Shown here piece after piece: positions 56,151 to 64,000 of a DNA stretch of 64,000 nt. Under the pieces are notes generated by a model. The model was not told where the DNA came from, did no database searches, and was given only the letters and a program-made list of their open reading frames with translations. Both the position numbers and the translations under genes were made by a program. Within the stretch, counting starts at the first letter, position 1. Each line of letters starts with the position of its first letter. The stretch is from NCBI GenBank assembly GCA_023653095.1, contig JAMNXP010000005.1, positions 1 through 64,000 of the forward strand, in the 5' to 3' direction. The DNA comes from Bacteroidia bacterium (GTDB lineage Bacteria > Bacteroidota > Bacteroidia > NS11-12g > UBA955).

Positions 56151-57472
56151 GCCAAGACAGTCCCATAAAAGCCTATTTCTGGCAACTGTCTAAAGCGGTG
56201 GTTTCATTTATCACCGTAGTCATCATTTCAAATACTTTAGGTGCATATGGTCGGGGACAATTGAGTCTGTATCTGCTCTATCTTCAGGTGGTACTGATGA
56301 TCAACGAGATTTTTGCCGGATCGGCTATGTCTAATTGGTTTGCAGTGTATGGTTTTGAGAAATTAGCCAAACGGTTGTTGATCATTTCTACTGTTATTTT
56401 AATCATGGCCGCGGCATTGGCTGAGTATTTGATGCCCAACCAGACTTGGACATGGATATTTCTATGGCTGATTGGTTTAGGACTTACTTGGCAAAATATG
56501 GTCATCAATTATTTTCAGGCTCATCAAGAAATTTCGCTGAGAAACAGATGGCAGTTTTCCTTTGAAGCTTTGAAATTAGGGTTGATTGTAGTTTTATTTC
56601 TTGTCTTGATTTTTGGCCTGACTTTTAATGGGACTTCTTCCTGGCGTTTTTTCACTAGCACCCATTGGTTTTTAATTTGCACGGCAACAGCAGCTTGGAT
56701 TTGGGGATTTGCGGCCATCAAAAAGTTATCGAAAATGGGAGCGTGGGCTAGACCAACGTACTATTCAGATGATTTGACAATTAAGGAACATTCCAAGCAA
56801 GGGGTTACAGCGCAGCTTGGGCATATAGTTTTATTCTTTATTTATAAAACTCCGCTATTCATTCTGACCTCCAACTCCCAATATGAAATGTCAGAAATTG
56901 GCGTTTTGTCGAATACCTTTCTAATCGCAGATACCGTTTGGATCTTTGGAAATGCATTCGGAATGGTTTTGCATTCTAAAGCATTGAATATTCCGAATTT
57001 GAATTTTCAGAATCGATTGGCCACTTTGTATTCAACCGTGAGCTTTTGGGTAACACTAATATTAATTTTTTTTATTTTTGTGGTTCCTGAGGATGTTTAT
57101 TCTTGGGTATTTGGGAGTGATTTTTCCGAAATGAAAGATCGTTTGGTTTTAATCTCACCCGGAATTTTGGCCTTGGCAGTATCTGCTCCTTTAGGACATT
57201 TATTGCATGCAAGGAACAGATTTTCAACCTTATTGGTAAATCATTCCATGGCTTGGATATTAATGTTAATGGTTAGTGTTCTGTTTTTTTACGACCAAAT
57301 GGAATGTGTTTCTTCTAGTCCGTTTTGGCTGTTGATAGGGTTAGATGTTGCCTTAATTTTGATCTTATTACTGAATTTATACTCATTACAATTAACAAAT
57401 TATTTTCTTTCTAGGTTCAAGGTTAACAGCCTGATAACATTGCGCTTGCTGAAAAAAGTCATGCATCTGTGA
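56147..57472 (+). CDS. Polysaccharide flippase-like membrane protein (MOP/Wzx type)
   Basis: A 441-residue protein with about 12 to 14 hydrophobic segments and the N-terminal pattern FWQLSKAVVSFITVVIIS followed by LGAYGRGQLSLY, as in O-antigen/PST transporters. It probably flips a lipid-linked sugar across the inner membrane. It is the third gene of the glycan locus and overlaps asnB. No polymerase or other transferase is adjacent, so the locus looks minimal. Confidence 0.82.
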   Translation: MSQDSPIKAYFWQLSKAVVSFITVVIISNTLGAYGRGQLSLYLLYLQVVLMINEIFAGSAMSNWFAVYGFEKLAKRLLIISTVILIMAAALAEYLMPNQTWTWIFLWLIGLGLTWQNMVINYFQAHQEISLRNRWQFSFEALKLGLIVVLFLVLIFGLTFNGTSSWRFFTSTHWFLICTATAAWIWGFAAIKKLSKMGAWARPTYYSDDLTIKEHSKQGVTAQLGHIVLFFIYKTPLFILTSNSQYEMSEIGVLSNTFLIADTVWIFGNAFGMVLHSKALNIPNLNFQNRLATLYSTVSFWVTLILIFFIFVVPEDVYSWVFGSDFSEMKDRLVLISPGILALAVSAPLGHLLHARNRFSTLLVNHSMAWILMLMVSVLFFYDQMECVSSSPFWLLIGLDVALILILLLNLYSLQLTNYFLSRFKVNSLITLRLLKKVMHL

Positions 57473-57514
57473 ATGTGCAGGTGAACAATTTTTTAGGCGA
57501 TTCAGAAAAAACTT

Positions 57515-57537
57515 GAACAACCGCATGGGTATTGTTC
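57515..57537. promoter_or_regulatory. Inverted repeat GAACAA-N11-TTGTTC abutting the gdhA -7 box
   Basis: Six-base arms at 57515-57520 and 57532-57537 end directly at the TAAATTTG box. A further GAACAA is at 57483-57488. This is a candidate operator. Confidence 0.4.
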
Positions 57538-57545
57538 TAAATTTG
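57538..57545 (+). promoter_or_regulatory. -7 box TAAATTTG before gdhA
   Basis: Exact TAnnTTTG with a 29-nt leader. Confidence 0.55.
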
Positions 57546-57574
57546 TCGGCAATTTCAAGTAAAGCACGTACTAT

Positions 57575-58849
57575 ATGTCAACTCCAATGAACGGCGGATC
57601 TCCTAGATACAATCCGCTAGAAAGCATGAATCGCCGTTTTGATGCGGCTGTGGGAATTTTGGGTCTAGACCACCAATTTGCCAATGTTTTGCGTGTACCT
57701 GATAAAGTGGTAATGGCAAACATTCCTGTTACAATGGATAATGGTAACATTCAAGTATTTGAAGCCTACAGAGTGGTTCACTCAGATCATTTAGGTCCAT
57801 CTAAAGGTGGTATTCGTTACAGCATGGATGTTAACCTAGATGAAGTTAAAGCCCTTGCTGCCTGGATGACATGGAAGTGTGCTATCGTGAATATTCCTTA
57901 CGGTGGGGCAAAAGGTGGTATCAAATGTGACCCCCGCTCTATGAGCAAAGGAGAGTTAGAGCGTCTAACACGCGCATACACTGTGGCCATGAAAGACGTT
58001 TTTGGTCCAGAACAAGATATTCCAGCTCCAGACATGGGTACAGGCCAACAAGAAATGGCTTGGATTGTTGACGAGTACAGTAAAATCAAAGGGCAAAATG
58101 CCTGGGCGGTAGTTACAGGAAAACCCATTGTTCTGGGCGGTTCTTTGGGACGTGTGGAAGCAACAGGACGTGGCGTTATGGTGAGCACCCGCAGTGCATT
58201 AGCCAAAATGGGATTAAAGCCTACGGAAGCAAATTGCGCGGTGCAAGGTTTTGGAAACGTTGGTTCTATTTCTGCAAAATTGATTTCTCAAATGGGAGTT
58301 AAAATTGTCGCTATTTCTGATATATCAGGCGGTTATTTTGATTCTAAAGGAATTGATGTTGATGCAGCAATTGCCCATGTAGCAAATTCAAGCAGCAGAT
58401 CTTTAGAAGGATTCCCATGCGAGCGTAAAATCACAAACGGTGAACTTTTGGAATTGGATGTAACGGTTCTTGTTCCTGCCGCTATGGAAGATCAAATTAC
58501 TCCTGAGAATGCACATAACATCAAAGCAAAATTAATTGTTGAAGGTGCTAACGGACCTACAACTGCAGAAGCTGATAAAATTCTTGATGATAAAGGTATT
58601 TTAGTGGTTCCAGATATTTTGGCTAACGCCGGTGGTGTTACTGTTTCTTATTTTGAATGGGTACAAAACCGTTTGGGTTATTATTGGACAGAAGAGCGCG
58701 TAAATAGACGTGCAGATCGCGCAATGAAAATGGCCTTCGATAACATATACAATGCATCTTCAAAGTACGGCGTAAATATGCGTTTAGCCGCTTATTGTGT
58801 AGCATTAGACAAGGTATCGTCGGTTCTTAAATTGAGAGGGTCTTTCTAA
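57575..58849 (+). CDS. gdhA: Glutamate dehydrogenase
   Basis: A Glu/Leu/Phe/Val dehydrogenase of 424 residues. The substrate-binding PYGGAKGGI contains the catalytic lysine, then PAPDMGTGQQEM, and a Rossmann VQGFGNVGS. Length and the CDPRSMSKGELERLTR segment fit the hexameric NAD(P)-dependent glutamate enzymes. It links 2-oxoglutarate and ammonia metabolism. Coenzyme preference is not determined. Confidence 0.92.
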   Translation: MSTPMNGGSPRYNPLESMNRRFDAAVGILGLDHQFANVLRVPDKVVMANIPVTMDNGNIQVFEAYRVVHSDHLGPSKGGIRYSMDVNLDEVKALAAWMTWKCAIVNIPYGGAKGGIKCDPRSMSKGELERLTRAYTVAMKDVFGPEQDIPAPDMGTGQQEMAWIVDEYSKIKGQNAWAVVTGKPIVLGGSLGRVEATGRGVMVSTRSALAKMGLKPTEANCAVQGFGNVGSISAKLISQMGVKIVAISDISGGYFDSKGIDVDAAIAHVANSSSRSLEGFPCERKITNGELLELDVTVLVPAAMEDQITPENAHNIKAKLIVEGANGPTTAEADKILDDKGILVVPDILANAGGVTVSYFEWVQNRLGYYWTEERVNRRADRAMKMAFDNIYNASSKYGVNMRLAAYCVALDKVSSVLKLRGSF

Positions 58850-58865
58850 TTTAGACATATTTTCA

Positions 58866-59522
58866 ATGATCAGAATTCACAGAGAAGGTTACTCCATCAT
58901 TTTTTACACCATGGTTGCTTTGGTTCTAATCAATGCACCATTGGGTTACTGGTTTGAAGGTACTTGGTACACCCAAGTAGTTTTCGGATTGTCAATCTTG
59001 TTTTTTATTGCCATTGTGCAATTCTTCCGTCACCCCAATCGAAATACACCCCAAGACGATGATTTAGTGATTGCGCCAGCTGATGGTAAGGTGGTTGTAA
59101 TTGAAGAGGTTGATGAACCAGAATTTATCAAAGGAAAATGCAAACAAGTGAGTATTTTCATGTCACCCATCAATGTCCACGTAAACCGATATCCGGTTGC
59201 AGGAAATGTGGTGTACGAAAAATACCATCCAGGTAAATACTTGGTGGCATGGCATCCAAAAAGTTCAACCGAAAATGAAAGAACTACTGTGGCTGTTAAA
59301 AACGAACACGGTATTATTCTCTTCAGACAAATTGCAGGTGCATTGGCTAAACGTATTGTTTGTTATGCCAAAGAAGGGCATAAGGCCAAAGCCGGCAAAG
59401 AGTTTGGATTTATCAAGTTTGGTTCAAGAGTGGATATCTATTTGCCCTTGGCTGCCGAAATTACGGTGAAACTTGACCAAAAAACGACAGGCGGTGAGAC
59501 GGTCATTGCTAAATTTCCATAG
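58866..59522 (+). CDS. psd: Phosphatidylserine decarboxylase, short archaeal-like type
   Basis: A proenzyme of 218 residues with two N-terminal membrane segments (about 8-50), INVHVNRYPVAG, KNEHGIILFRQIAGALAKRIV and the self-cleavage site Gly-Ser in IKFGSRVDI. Cleavage would give the pyruvoyl cofactor. It makes phosphatidylethanolamine. It follows gdhA by 16 bp. Confidence 0.93.
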   Translation: MIRIHREGYSIIFYTMVALVLINAPLGYWFEGTWYTQVVFGLSILFFIAIVQFFRHPNRNTPQDDDLVIAPADGKVVVIEEVDEPEFIKGKCKQVSIFMSPINVHVNRYPVAGNVVYEKYHPGKYLVAWHPKSSTENERTTVAVKNEHGIILFRQIAGALAKRIVCYAKEGHKAKAGKEFGFIKFGSRVDIYLPLAAEITVKLDQKTTGGETVIAKFP

Positions 59523-59561
59523 ATATAACGTATATTCGTACTAATTAAAATTTTATACAAA

Positions 59562-59942
59562 ATGAAAAAATTCTTTGCATTGTTGGCTATTACCGTAGGT
59601 TTTGCCACAGTATCATTCGCTCAAACAGCAGAAGCCGCTCCTAAGCAAGAGGTAAAAAAGGAATGTAAATCAGAAAACGGAGAAGCTAAAGCTTGTTGTA
59701 AGAAGTCACATTCAACTGATGCTTCTGCCAAGCCTGCTTGTCATGGTGCTGAAAAAACTGCTTCAGCTGAAGGTGCAGCTAAAAAAGAATGTTCTAAAGG
59801 TGGCGAAGCTAAGGCTTGTTGCAAGAAAGACGGTGCAAGTGCAACCGCTTCTGCAGAAGGCGCTGCCAAAAAAGAGTGTTCTAAAGACGGCGAAGCCAAA
59901 GCTTGTTGCAAAAAAGCAGGTGACGCTAAAACCAAAGAATAA
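59562..59942 (+). CDS. Secreted Cys/Lys/Ala-rich repeat protein, unknown function
   Basis: A 126-residue protein. A signal peptide (KKFFALLAITVGFATVSFAQ) precedes a mature part with ten cysteines in three repeats of the form KKEC, 7 to 9 residues, ACCKK. The last two repeats are a 29-residue (87-bp) tandem duplication. The C-x(n)-CC pattern in a Lys- and Glu-rich chain without hydrophobic residues suggests metal binding or redox chemistry rather than a globular fold. No known family recognised. A strong terminator follows. Confidence 0.75.
   Translation: MKKFFALLAITVGFATVSFAQTAEAAPKQEVKKECKSENGEAKACCKKSHSTDASAKPACHGAEKTASAEGAAKKECSKGGEAKACCKKDGASATASAEGAAKKECSKDGEAKACCKKAGDAKTKE
59760..59930 (+). 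repeat. 87-bp tandem repeat within the Cys-rich gene
   Basis: The segment starting at 59760 recurs at 59847 (spacing 87 bp, 29 codons) with mostly synonymous differences; the second copy is nearly complete. Confidence 0.85.
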
Positions 59943-59962
59943 TATTTCAACACATTTTATAG

Positions 59963-59996
59963 AAAAGGTCGGCTTTTGTCGGCCTTTTTTGTTTTT
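59963..59996 (+). terminator. Terminator of the Cys-rich gene
   Basis: An 11-bp stem (AAAAGGTCGGC with its partner, two G-T pairs), TTTT loop and T run. Confidence 0.88.
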
Positions 59997-60026
59997 ATTA
60001 GAGAAAAGTTTGCCCTTTATCTGTTG

Positions 60027-60034
60027 TATCTTTG
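60027..60034 (+). promoter_or_regulatory. -7 box TATCTTTG before the gene at 60039
   Basis: Exact consensus, 4 nt before ATG 60039. Confidence 0.6.
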
Positions 60035-60038
60035 CAGC

Positions 60039-60911
60039 ATGGATTCTAGAGGCTTCAGAAGAACCACGCTTTCTTTGATGGTTATCATTACCATAACCGT
60101 GGTAGCTTTCGGTATTTATCTCTACTTTAATTTTACCTCTCGCTCTAGTTTGCCTGTAATTGTTCCTGCTAAGGTGGAACAATTTGTTCATTTTCAAACC
60201 CGTAAATTTAGAGATGATTTTGCTTCGGCTAAACCCACAAGTTTTATTGACAGCATTTCTAATTTGGTAGGGAGTTGGGTAATTTTTTCACATTGTGATA
60301 AACCCGCTGAACCGGGTATCGCACTTTTCTCTGATGTCGTATATTTTAAAACCAAAGAAGCCCGATTCATGGCTTTTACATTGACTTCTGAAGAATCATT
60401 CAGTAGTTTTTGCGATACACTAAAGAAACAGAACTTGATTTCCAATAAGATGGACTTGGGTACATACAACCTAGTTAAAGTAGCGGGTTCCCCAGTATAT
60501 TTTGCCTTTAAACACAAAGTATTGGTTTTCGCCAAGCCTGTTGATTCCACAGTAAGCGATGAATCACTGAAATTTGCGCTCAGAGATGTTTTTTCAGGTA
60601 GGTCTGATGGATTTATCACAAATGCTGGTTTGCAAGCATTGTATGACGCAAAAGTCCAATTCATAGCTTACAACTCAAATGCTCCAGAAAAAGTCTTTGG
60701 TTATCATTTTCAACCAAATCAGTTGCCAAAAGAATTAGTGGCTTCACTCAAAGATAAATCAGAGCCTAAAGCGGAGAAATTCTCAGTGAACGGCCCTTTT
60801 GCTCAAATTTACCAATCATTAGGGCAAGAATTTCCGTCCCCAGGAAATCAAATAGAATCATTGTTTAACGGAGTTTTTAATACGCTTAAAAGCGATACAA
60901 TTTTAAAATAA
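60039..60911 (+). CDS. Membrane-anchored protein, unknown function
   Basis: A 290-residue protein with one N-terminal transmembrane helix (LSLMVIITITVVAFGIYLYF, about residues 10-29). A long periplasmic region of mixed strands and helices follows, with no motif I recognise. ATG 60039 is preferred to an upstream frame-open start, which would run through the terminator. It ends 1 bp before the metH ATG, so it is probably cotranscribed with it. Confidence 0.7.
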   Translation: MDSRGFRRTTLSLMVIITITVVAFGIYLYFNFTSRSSLPVIVPAKVEQFVHFQTRKFRDDFASAKPTSFIDSISNLVGSWVIFSHCDKPAEPGIALFSDVVYFKTKEARFMAFTLTSEESFSSFCDTLKKQNLISNKMDLGTYNLVKVAGSPVYFAFKHKVLVFAKPVDSTVSDESLKFALRDVFSGRSDGFITNAGLQALYDAKVQFIAYNSNAPEKVFGYHFQPNQLPKELVASLKDKSEPKAEKFSVNGPFAQIYQSLGQEFPSPGNQIESLFNGVFNTLKSDTILK

Positions 60912-60912
60912 C

Positions 60913-61911
60913 ATGAGTATTCATCAATTATTGAATGAACGGATAGTAATCATTGACGGTGCAATGGGCACCATGATCCAGAAGTACAAACTGTCAGAAG
61001 AAGATTACCGCGGTGAGAAATTTGCCAATTATGAGCATTCCTTGAAGGGAAATAATGATTTATTGGTGATAACCCAGCCTCAAATCATTAAAGAGATTCA
61101 CAAAGATTTCTTGAAAGCGGGAGCCGATATTTTGGAAACCAATACGTTCAATGCCAATTCTATATCAATGGGCGATTATCACATGCAAAAGTGGGTGATT
61201 GAGCTCAATGTAGAAGCAGTTAAAGTGGCGAAGGCAGCGAGAAAGGAATACGTTCAAGAGTTTGGTGAAAGACCTATTTTCATCGCCGGTGCAATTGGAC
61301 CAACCAATAAAACCGCTAGTTTAAGTCCAGATGTCAACAATCCAGGATACAGAGGTGTAACCTTTGACGAACTTGTTGAAGCGTATACTGAACAAGTTTT
61401 GGCCTTGATTGATGCGGGTGCAGATATACTTTTGGTAGAAACCGTATTTGATACATTGAATTGCAAAGCAGCATTGTACGCAATCAATACTTTAAAAGAG
61501 GAGAGAGGACTAGATATTCCATTGATGGTAAGCGGTACCATTACAGATGCATCAGGCAGGACATTGAGCGGACAAACAACAGAGGCCTTTTACAACAGCA
61601 TTTCTCACGGCAATTTAATGAGTGTAGGACTTAATTGTGCTTTGGGCGCTGATCAAATGCGTCAATATGTGGAGGAACTTTCAAGAGTATCTGAAGTGTT
61701 TGTGAGTTGTTATCCAAACGCTGGGTTACCCAATGAATTTGGAGAATACGATGACAGTCCTGAGGGAATGGCAAAAGTAATTGCGGAATGGTGCAGTCAT
61801 GGCTGGGTAAATATTGTGGGAGGTTGCTGTGGAACTACCCCAGATCATATTCGCGCAATTGCCCATGAATGCAAGAAATTCGCGCCAAGACCAATACCAT
61901 CAAGGGCGTAA
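60913..61911 (+). CDS. metH: Methionine synthase N-terminal (homocysteine-binding) half
   Basis: The homocysteine-binding barrel of cobalamin-dependent methionine synthase as a separate 332-residue protein. IIDGAMGTMIQKY is at the N-terminus, ILETNTFNANSISM follows, and zinc cysteines are in GLNCALG and VGGCCGTTPDHIRAI. In many Bacteroidota MetH is split at this point, with the folate, B12 and activation domains encoded next. Here leucine dehydrogenase follows instead. A hairpin without a T run (AAGTGTCA-TTC-TGACACTT) lies at the stop codon. Confidence 0.9.
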   Translation: MSIHQLLNERIVIIDGAMGTMIQKYKLSEEDYRGEKFANYEHSLKGNNDLLVITQPQIIKEIHKDFLKAGADILETNTFNANSISMGDYHMQKWVIELNVEAVKVAKAARKEYVQEFGERPIFIAGAIGPTNKTASLSPDVNNPGYRGVTFDELVEAYTEQVLALIDAGADILLVETVFDTLNCKAALYAINTLKEERGLDIPLMVSGTITDASGRTLSGQTTEAFYNSISHGNLMSVGLNCALGADQMRQYVEELSRVSEVFVSCYPNAGLPNEFGEYDDSPEGMAKVIAEWCSHGWVNIVGGCCGTTPDHIRAIAHECKKFAPRPIPSRA

Positions 61912-61959
61912 GTGTCATTCTGACACTTTGAAAATCAATAATTTTAAAGAAAAAAAGGT

Positions 61960-61967
61960 TAAATTTG
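61960..61967 (+). promoter_or_regulatory. -7 box TAAATTTG before ldh
   Basis: Exact TAnnTTTG, 12 nt before ATG 61980. Confidence 0.6.
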
Positions 61968-61979
61968 CACTTTAATTCA

Positions 61980-63083
61980 ATGGCAGACGTTCAATTTGAA
62001 ACAAAACCTGCGACTCAGTTCGACTTATTTGCAGGATTAGAATCAACCAACCACGAGCAAATCGTTTTTTGTCAAGACAACGCAACCGGTTTGAAAGCAA
62101 TCATTGCTATTCACAACACCGTGTTGGGTCCTGGGTTGGGTGGTACGAGGATGTGGTATTACGAGCACGAAAAAGATGCCGTAAGAGACGCTTTAAGATT
62201 GTCACGCGGAATGACCTACAAGGCGGCCGTTGCTGGTTTGAACTTGGGCGGAGCAAAAGCAGTGATCATTGGCGATCCAAAAACTCAAAAAAGCGAAGCT
62301 TTGATGAGAAAATTTGGTCGTTTTGTCAATAATTTAAACGGTAAGTACATTACCGCTGAAGATGTTGGAACCACCACCAAAGATATGGAGTACGTTCAAA
62401 TGGAAACTGATCACGTTGTAGGTTTACCAGAATCAATGGGCGGAGGCGGAGATCCTTCTCCAGTTACTGCTTATGGTACTTACATGGGTATTAAAGCATC
62501 TGCAAAGATTGCATATGGTACCGATTCTCTAGAAGGTAAAAGTGTAGCCGTTTTAGGTATTGGTAAAGTGGGTTGGCATTTATTGGAATATCTTCATAAA
62601 GAAGGTGTGAAATTATATGTTGCCGATATCAACCAAGATATTTTAGCTAAAGCAGCCAACGAATTTGGAGCAATTGTTGTTTCCATTGATGATATGATTG
62701 GTTTAGATGTTGATGTATTTGCACCTTGTGCTTTGGGAGGGATTTTAAATGAAAATACCATCTCAAAATTAAAGTGTCAAATCATTGCAGGTGCTGCCAA
62801 TAACCAATTGGAAGACGAAAAAGTTCACGGCGATAAATTGAAAGAAATGGGCATTATTTATGCTCCTGATTTTGTGATTAATTCTGGCGGACTTATCAAC
62901 GTTTATTCTGAATATACTGGGTATGTGAGAGAGAGAGCCTTAGCACAAACAGAAAACATTTACCAAACCATTCTTGATATCAATAAAATGGCCGTTGATC
63001 ACAATATCAATAACCAAATTGCAGCTATTAAGCACGCTGAAAAGCGCATCAATGATATGATGTTGGTGAAGAGCACTTATTAA
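61980..63083 (+). CDS. ldh: Leucine/branched-chain amino acid dehydrogenase
   Basis: A Glu/Leu/Phe/Val dehydrogenase of 367 residues, shorter than the glutamate enzyme at 57.6 kb. It shows GPGLGGTRMWYY, the catalytic lysine in NLGGAKAV, GGGGDPSPVTAYGTYMGI and the Rossmann VLGIGKVGWHL. These fit leucine dehydrogenase; valine or phenylalanine activity cannot be excluded. ATG 61980 is chosen over a TTG that overlaps the -7 box. Confidence 0.9.
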   Translation: MADVQFETKPATQFDLFAGLESTNHEQIVFCQDNATGLKAIIAIHNTVLGPGLGGTRMWYYEHEKDAVRDALRLSRGMTYKAAVAGLNLGGAKAVIIGDPKTQKSEALMRKFGRFVNNLNGKYITAEDVGTTTKDMEYVQMETDHVVGLPESMGGGGDPSPVTAYGTYMGIKASAKIAYGTDSLEGKSVAVLGIGKVGWHLLEYLHKEGVKLYVADINQDILAKAANEFGAIVVSIDDMIGLDVDVFAPCALGGILNENTISKLKCQIIAGAANNQLEDEKVHGDKLKEMGIIYAPDFVINSGGLINVYSEYTGYVRERALAQTENIYQTILDINKMAVDHNINNQIAAIKHAEKRINDMMLVKSTY

Positions 63084-63112
63084 TTTAAAATTACACACAT
63101 TTTAATTTTATA

Positions 63113-63136
63113 AAAAGCCCCGAATTCGGGGCTTTT
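63113..63136 (+). terminator. Terminator of ldh
   Basis: A 10-bp perfect stem (AAAAGCCCCG with its complement) with an AATT loop, then T-rich sequence. Confidence 0.9.
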
Positions 63137-63140
63137 CTTT

Positions 63141-63148
63141 TATTTTCG
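63141..63148 (+). promoter_or_regulatory. -7-like box TATTTTCG before the gene at 63153
   Basis: TAnnTTCG variant, 4 nt before ATG 63153, just after the ldh terminator. Confidence 0.4.
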
Positions 63149-63152
63149 CCTT

Positions 63153-64000
63153 ATGTCCCAAAAAACTTTGTGGTCAAACTTTTTTAAAGTCCGCAGAAAT
63201 TCCAGTGCAGCCATTGTTGCTTTGCTCGGAATAACGTTGGTTTACCTGGGTGTTGCCTTTACCGCTGAAGATCCAGCAGGTGGACAAGATTCTTGGAATC
63301 ACTATTTATTTGCACGTTGGTGTTTTAAACACCCTGAGCTCATGCTCGATTTGTGGGCAAAACCGTTTTTTACCATTCTTGCCGCTCCATTTGCTCAAAT
63401 ATCTATTGACGCAGTCTATGCTTTAAACATGGTCGCCACCCTTGGTGCTGCTTGGATGACCTATCTTACCGGCCGAAAATTGGGTATGAGAAACCCATGG
63501 ACGTTGGTACTTCTCGTGGGTTTACAGCCCGTGGTTCTGGCAAATGTATATTCAGCACTTACTGAGCCAACAAACGCTCTCGTTCTGAGTGTGATTTTGT
63601 ATTTGTTTGCTTCCCATCGATTCAAAACAGCTTTGATTATAGCTTCTTTTTTGCCCTTGGTTAGAAGTGAAGGGTTGGTCATGATTGCTTGTATTGTTCC
63701 CTATGTTGTCTCCCGCAAGCAATGGAAAAGTTTATATTGGCTATTCTCAGGTACCCTGGTTTTCGCCATTTTAGGTGCCATAATCACCAAGGAATGGGAT
63801 TATTTCTTTACTCACAATCCATACATCAAGTTTGAAAAAGAAGGCGTTTTTGATCCTGGACACGGCTCATTTCTACATTATATTGAATCTCAACGCTACA
63901 TTACCGGAATTTGGATCACCATTCTCATGGCTTTTGCCCTGTTTTTGAGCATTCAGTATGTTGTTCAGCGCTTGCAGAATAAAACTCCACACGAAATGAG
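63153..64000 (+). CDS. GT-C-like polytopic membrane protein (3' end outside the window)
   Basis: An open frame of 282 codons that runs off the window. The first hydrophobic helix (AAIVALLGITLVYLGVAF) is followed by an acidic loop, AEDPAGGQDSWNHYLFARW. Further helices follow, with the conserved-looking QPVVLANVYSALTEP and LPLVRSEGLV. An acidic first loop and a multi-helix fold are typical of GT-C glycosyltransferases that use polyprenol-phosphate sugars. The DPM1-like enzyme at 29 kb could supply such a donor, but that is a guess. Confidence 0.7.
   Translation, partial: MSQKTLWSNFFKVRRNSSAAIVALLGITLVYLGVAFTAEDPAGGQDSWNHYLFARWCFKHPELMLDLWAKPFFTILAAPFAQISIDAVYALNMVATLGAAWMTYLTGRKLGMRNPWTLVLLVGLQPVVLANVYSALTEPTNALVLSVILYLFASHRFKTALIIASFLPLVRSEGLVMIACIVPYVVSRKQWKSLYWLFSGTLVFAILGAIITKEWDYFFTHNPYIKFEKEGVFDPGHGSFLHYIESQRYITGIWITILMAFALFLSIQYVVQRLQNKTPHEM

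Noticed and set aside
59719..60197. Frames on both strands overlapping the Cys-rich gene
   Set aside because: They arise from the repetitive, biased composition of the real gene; the real frame has a signal peptide, repeats with synonymous changes and a terminator.
61910..61928. Hairpin at the metH stop as a terminator
   Set aside because: The stem is good (8 bp) but no T run follows, so transcription into ldh may continue; kept only as a note under metH.

Overview
The window looks like a chromosomal segment of a member of the Bacteroidota, most likely order Flavobacteriales. Four things point there. The first gene ends in a type IX secretion (T9SS) C-terminal sorting domain, and porT lies between ubiE and tgt. 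The atpD-atpC pair stands apart from the rest of the ATP synthase genes, and methionine synthase is split. The promoter box TAnnTTTG, the Bacteroidota -7 element, recurs before some two dozen genes. There is no Shine-Dalgarno pattern to speak of. The DNA is AT-rich and densely coding, with no insertion sequence, prophage, CRISPR array or rRNA gene. One tRNA (His, GTG) is present.

Layout. 0-10 kb: end of a T9SS cargo gene, an MCE lipid-transport protein, an ECF sigma factor with a lycopene cyclase, atpDC, yidC, dprA, lepA and a phosphopantetheinyl transferase. 10-16 kb: WD40 protein, outer-membrane barrel, dcd, then a reverse-strand operon rpsP-rimM-trmD-exonuclease-pseudouridine synthase-YkgJ. 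16-23 kb: a response regulator with two membrane histidine kinases (one with a degenerate ATPase), pcrA and a PhoR-like kinase. 23-34 kb: glyS, pgk, corA, small membrane proteins, a dolichol-phosphate-mannose-synthase-like GT2, a GmhB-like phosphatase, a TlpA-like thioredoxin, hisS and hutH. 34-45 kb: engB, ubiE-porT-tgt-lptG, an XRE regulator with two small secreted proteins, an RlmI-like methyltransferase, Nif3, a zinc-ribbon coiled-coil protein and panB. 45-53 kb: dnaK, a FecA-like TonB receptor, a lipoprotein, transaldolase, queD-folE and tRNA-His. 53-64 kb: a small glycan locus (GT4, AsnB, flippase), glutamate dehydrogenase, psd, a Cys-rich repeat protein, the N-terminal half of MetH, leucine dehydrogenase and a truncated GT-C-like membrane protein.

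Most genes are housekeeping. The most unusual structure is a family of seven intergenic arrays between 26.0 and 51.7 kb made of 7-bp units. Their sequence varies (CACCGAT, AACCGAT, AGTTGAG, GGCTGAC, CCTTGGT and others), yet the 7-bp register is kept inside each array. In one array the motif flips strand without losing phase. The arrays sit at gene 3' ends, fill gaps between convergent genes, and in four cases reach or contain the stop codon of the neighbouring gene. I know of no description of this family in Bacteroidota; heptanucleotide repeats (STRRs) are known in cyanobacteria. Other points of interest are the pseudokinase three-gene signalling operon, TAnnTTTG boxes only 4-12 nt from start codons, and several candidate operators and RNA hairpins.

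All calls come from reading sequence and translations by eye; no database or folding program was run.
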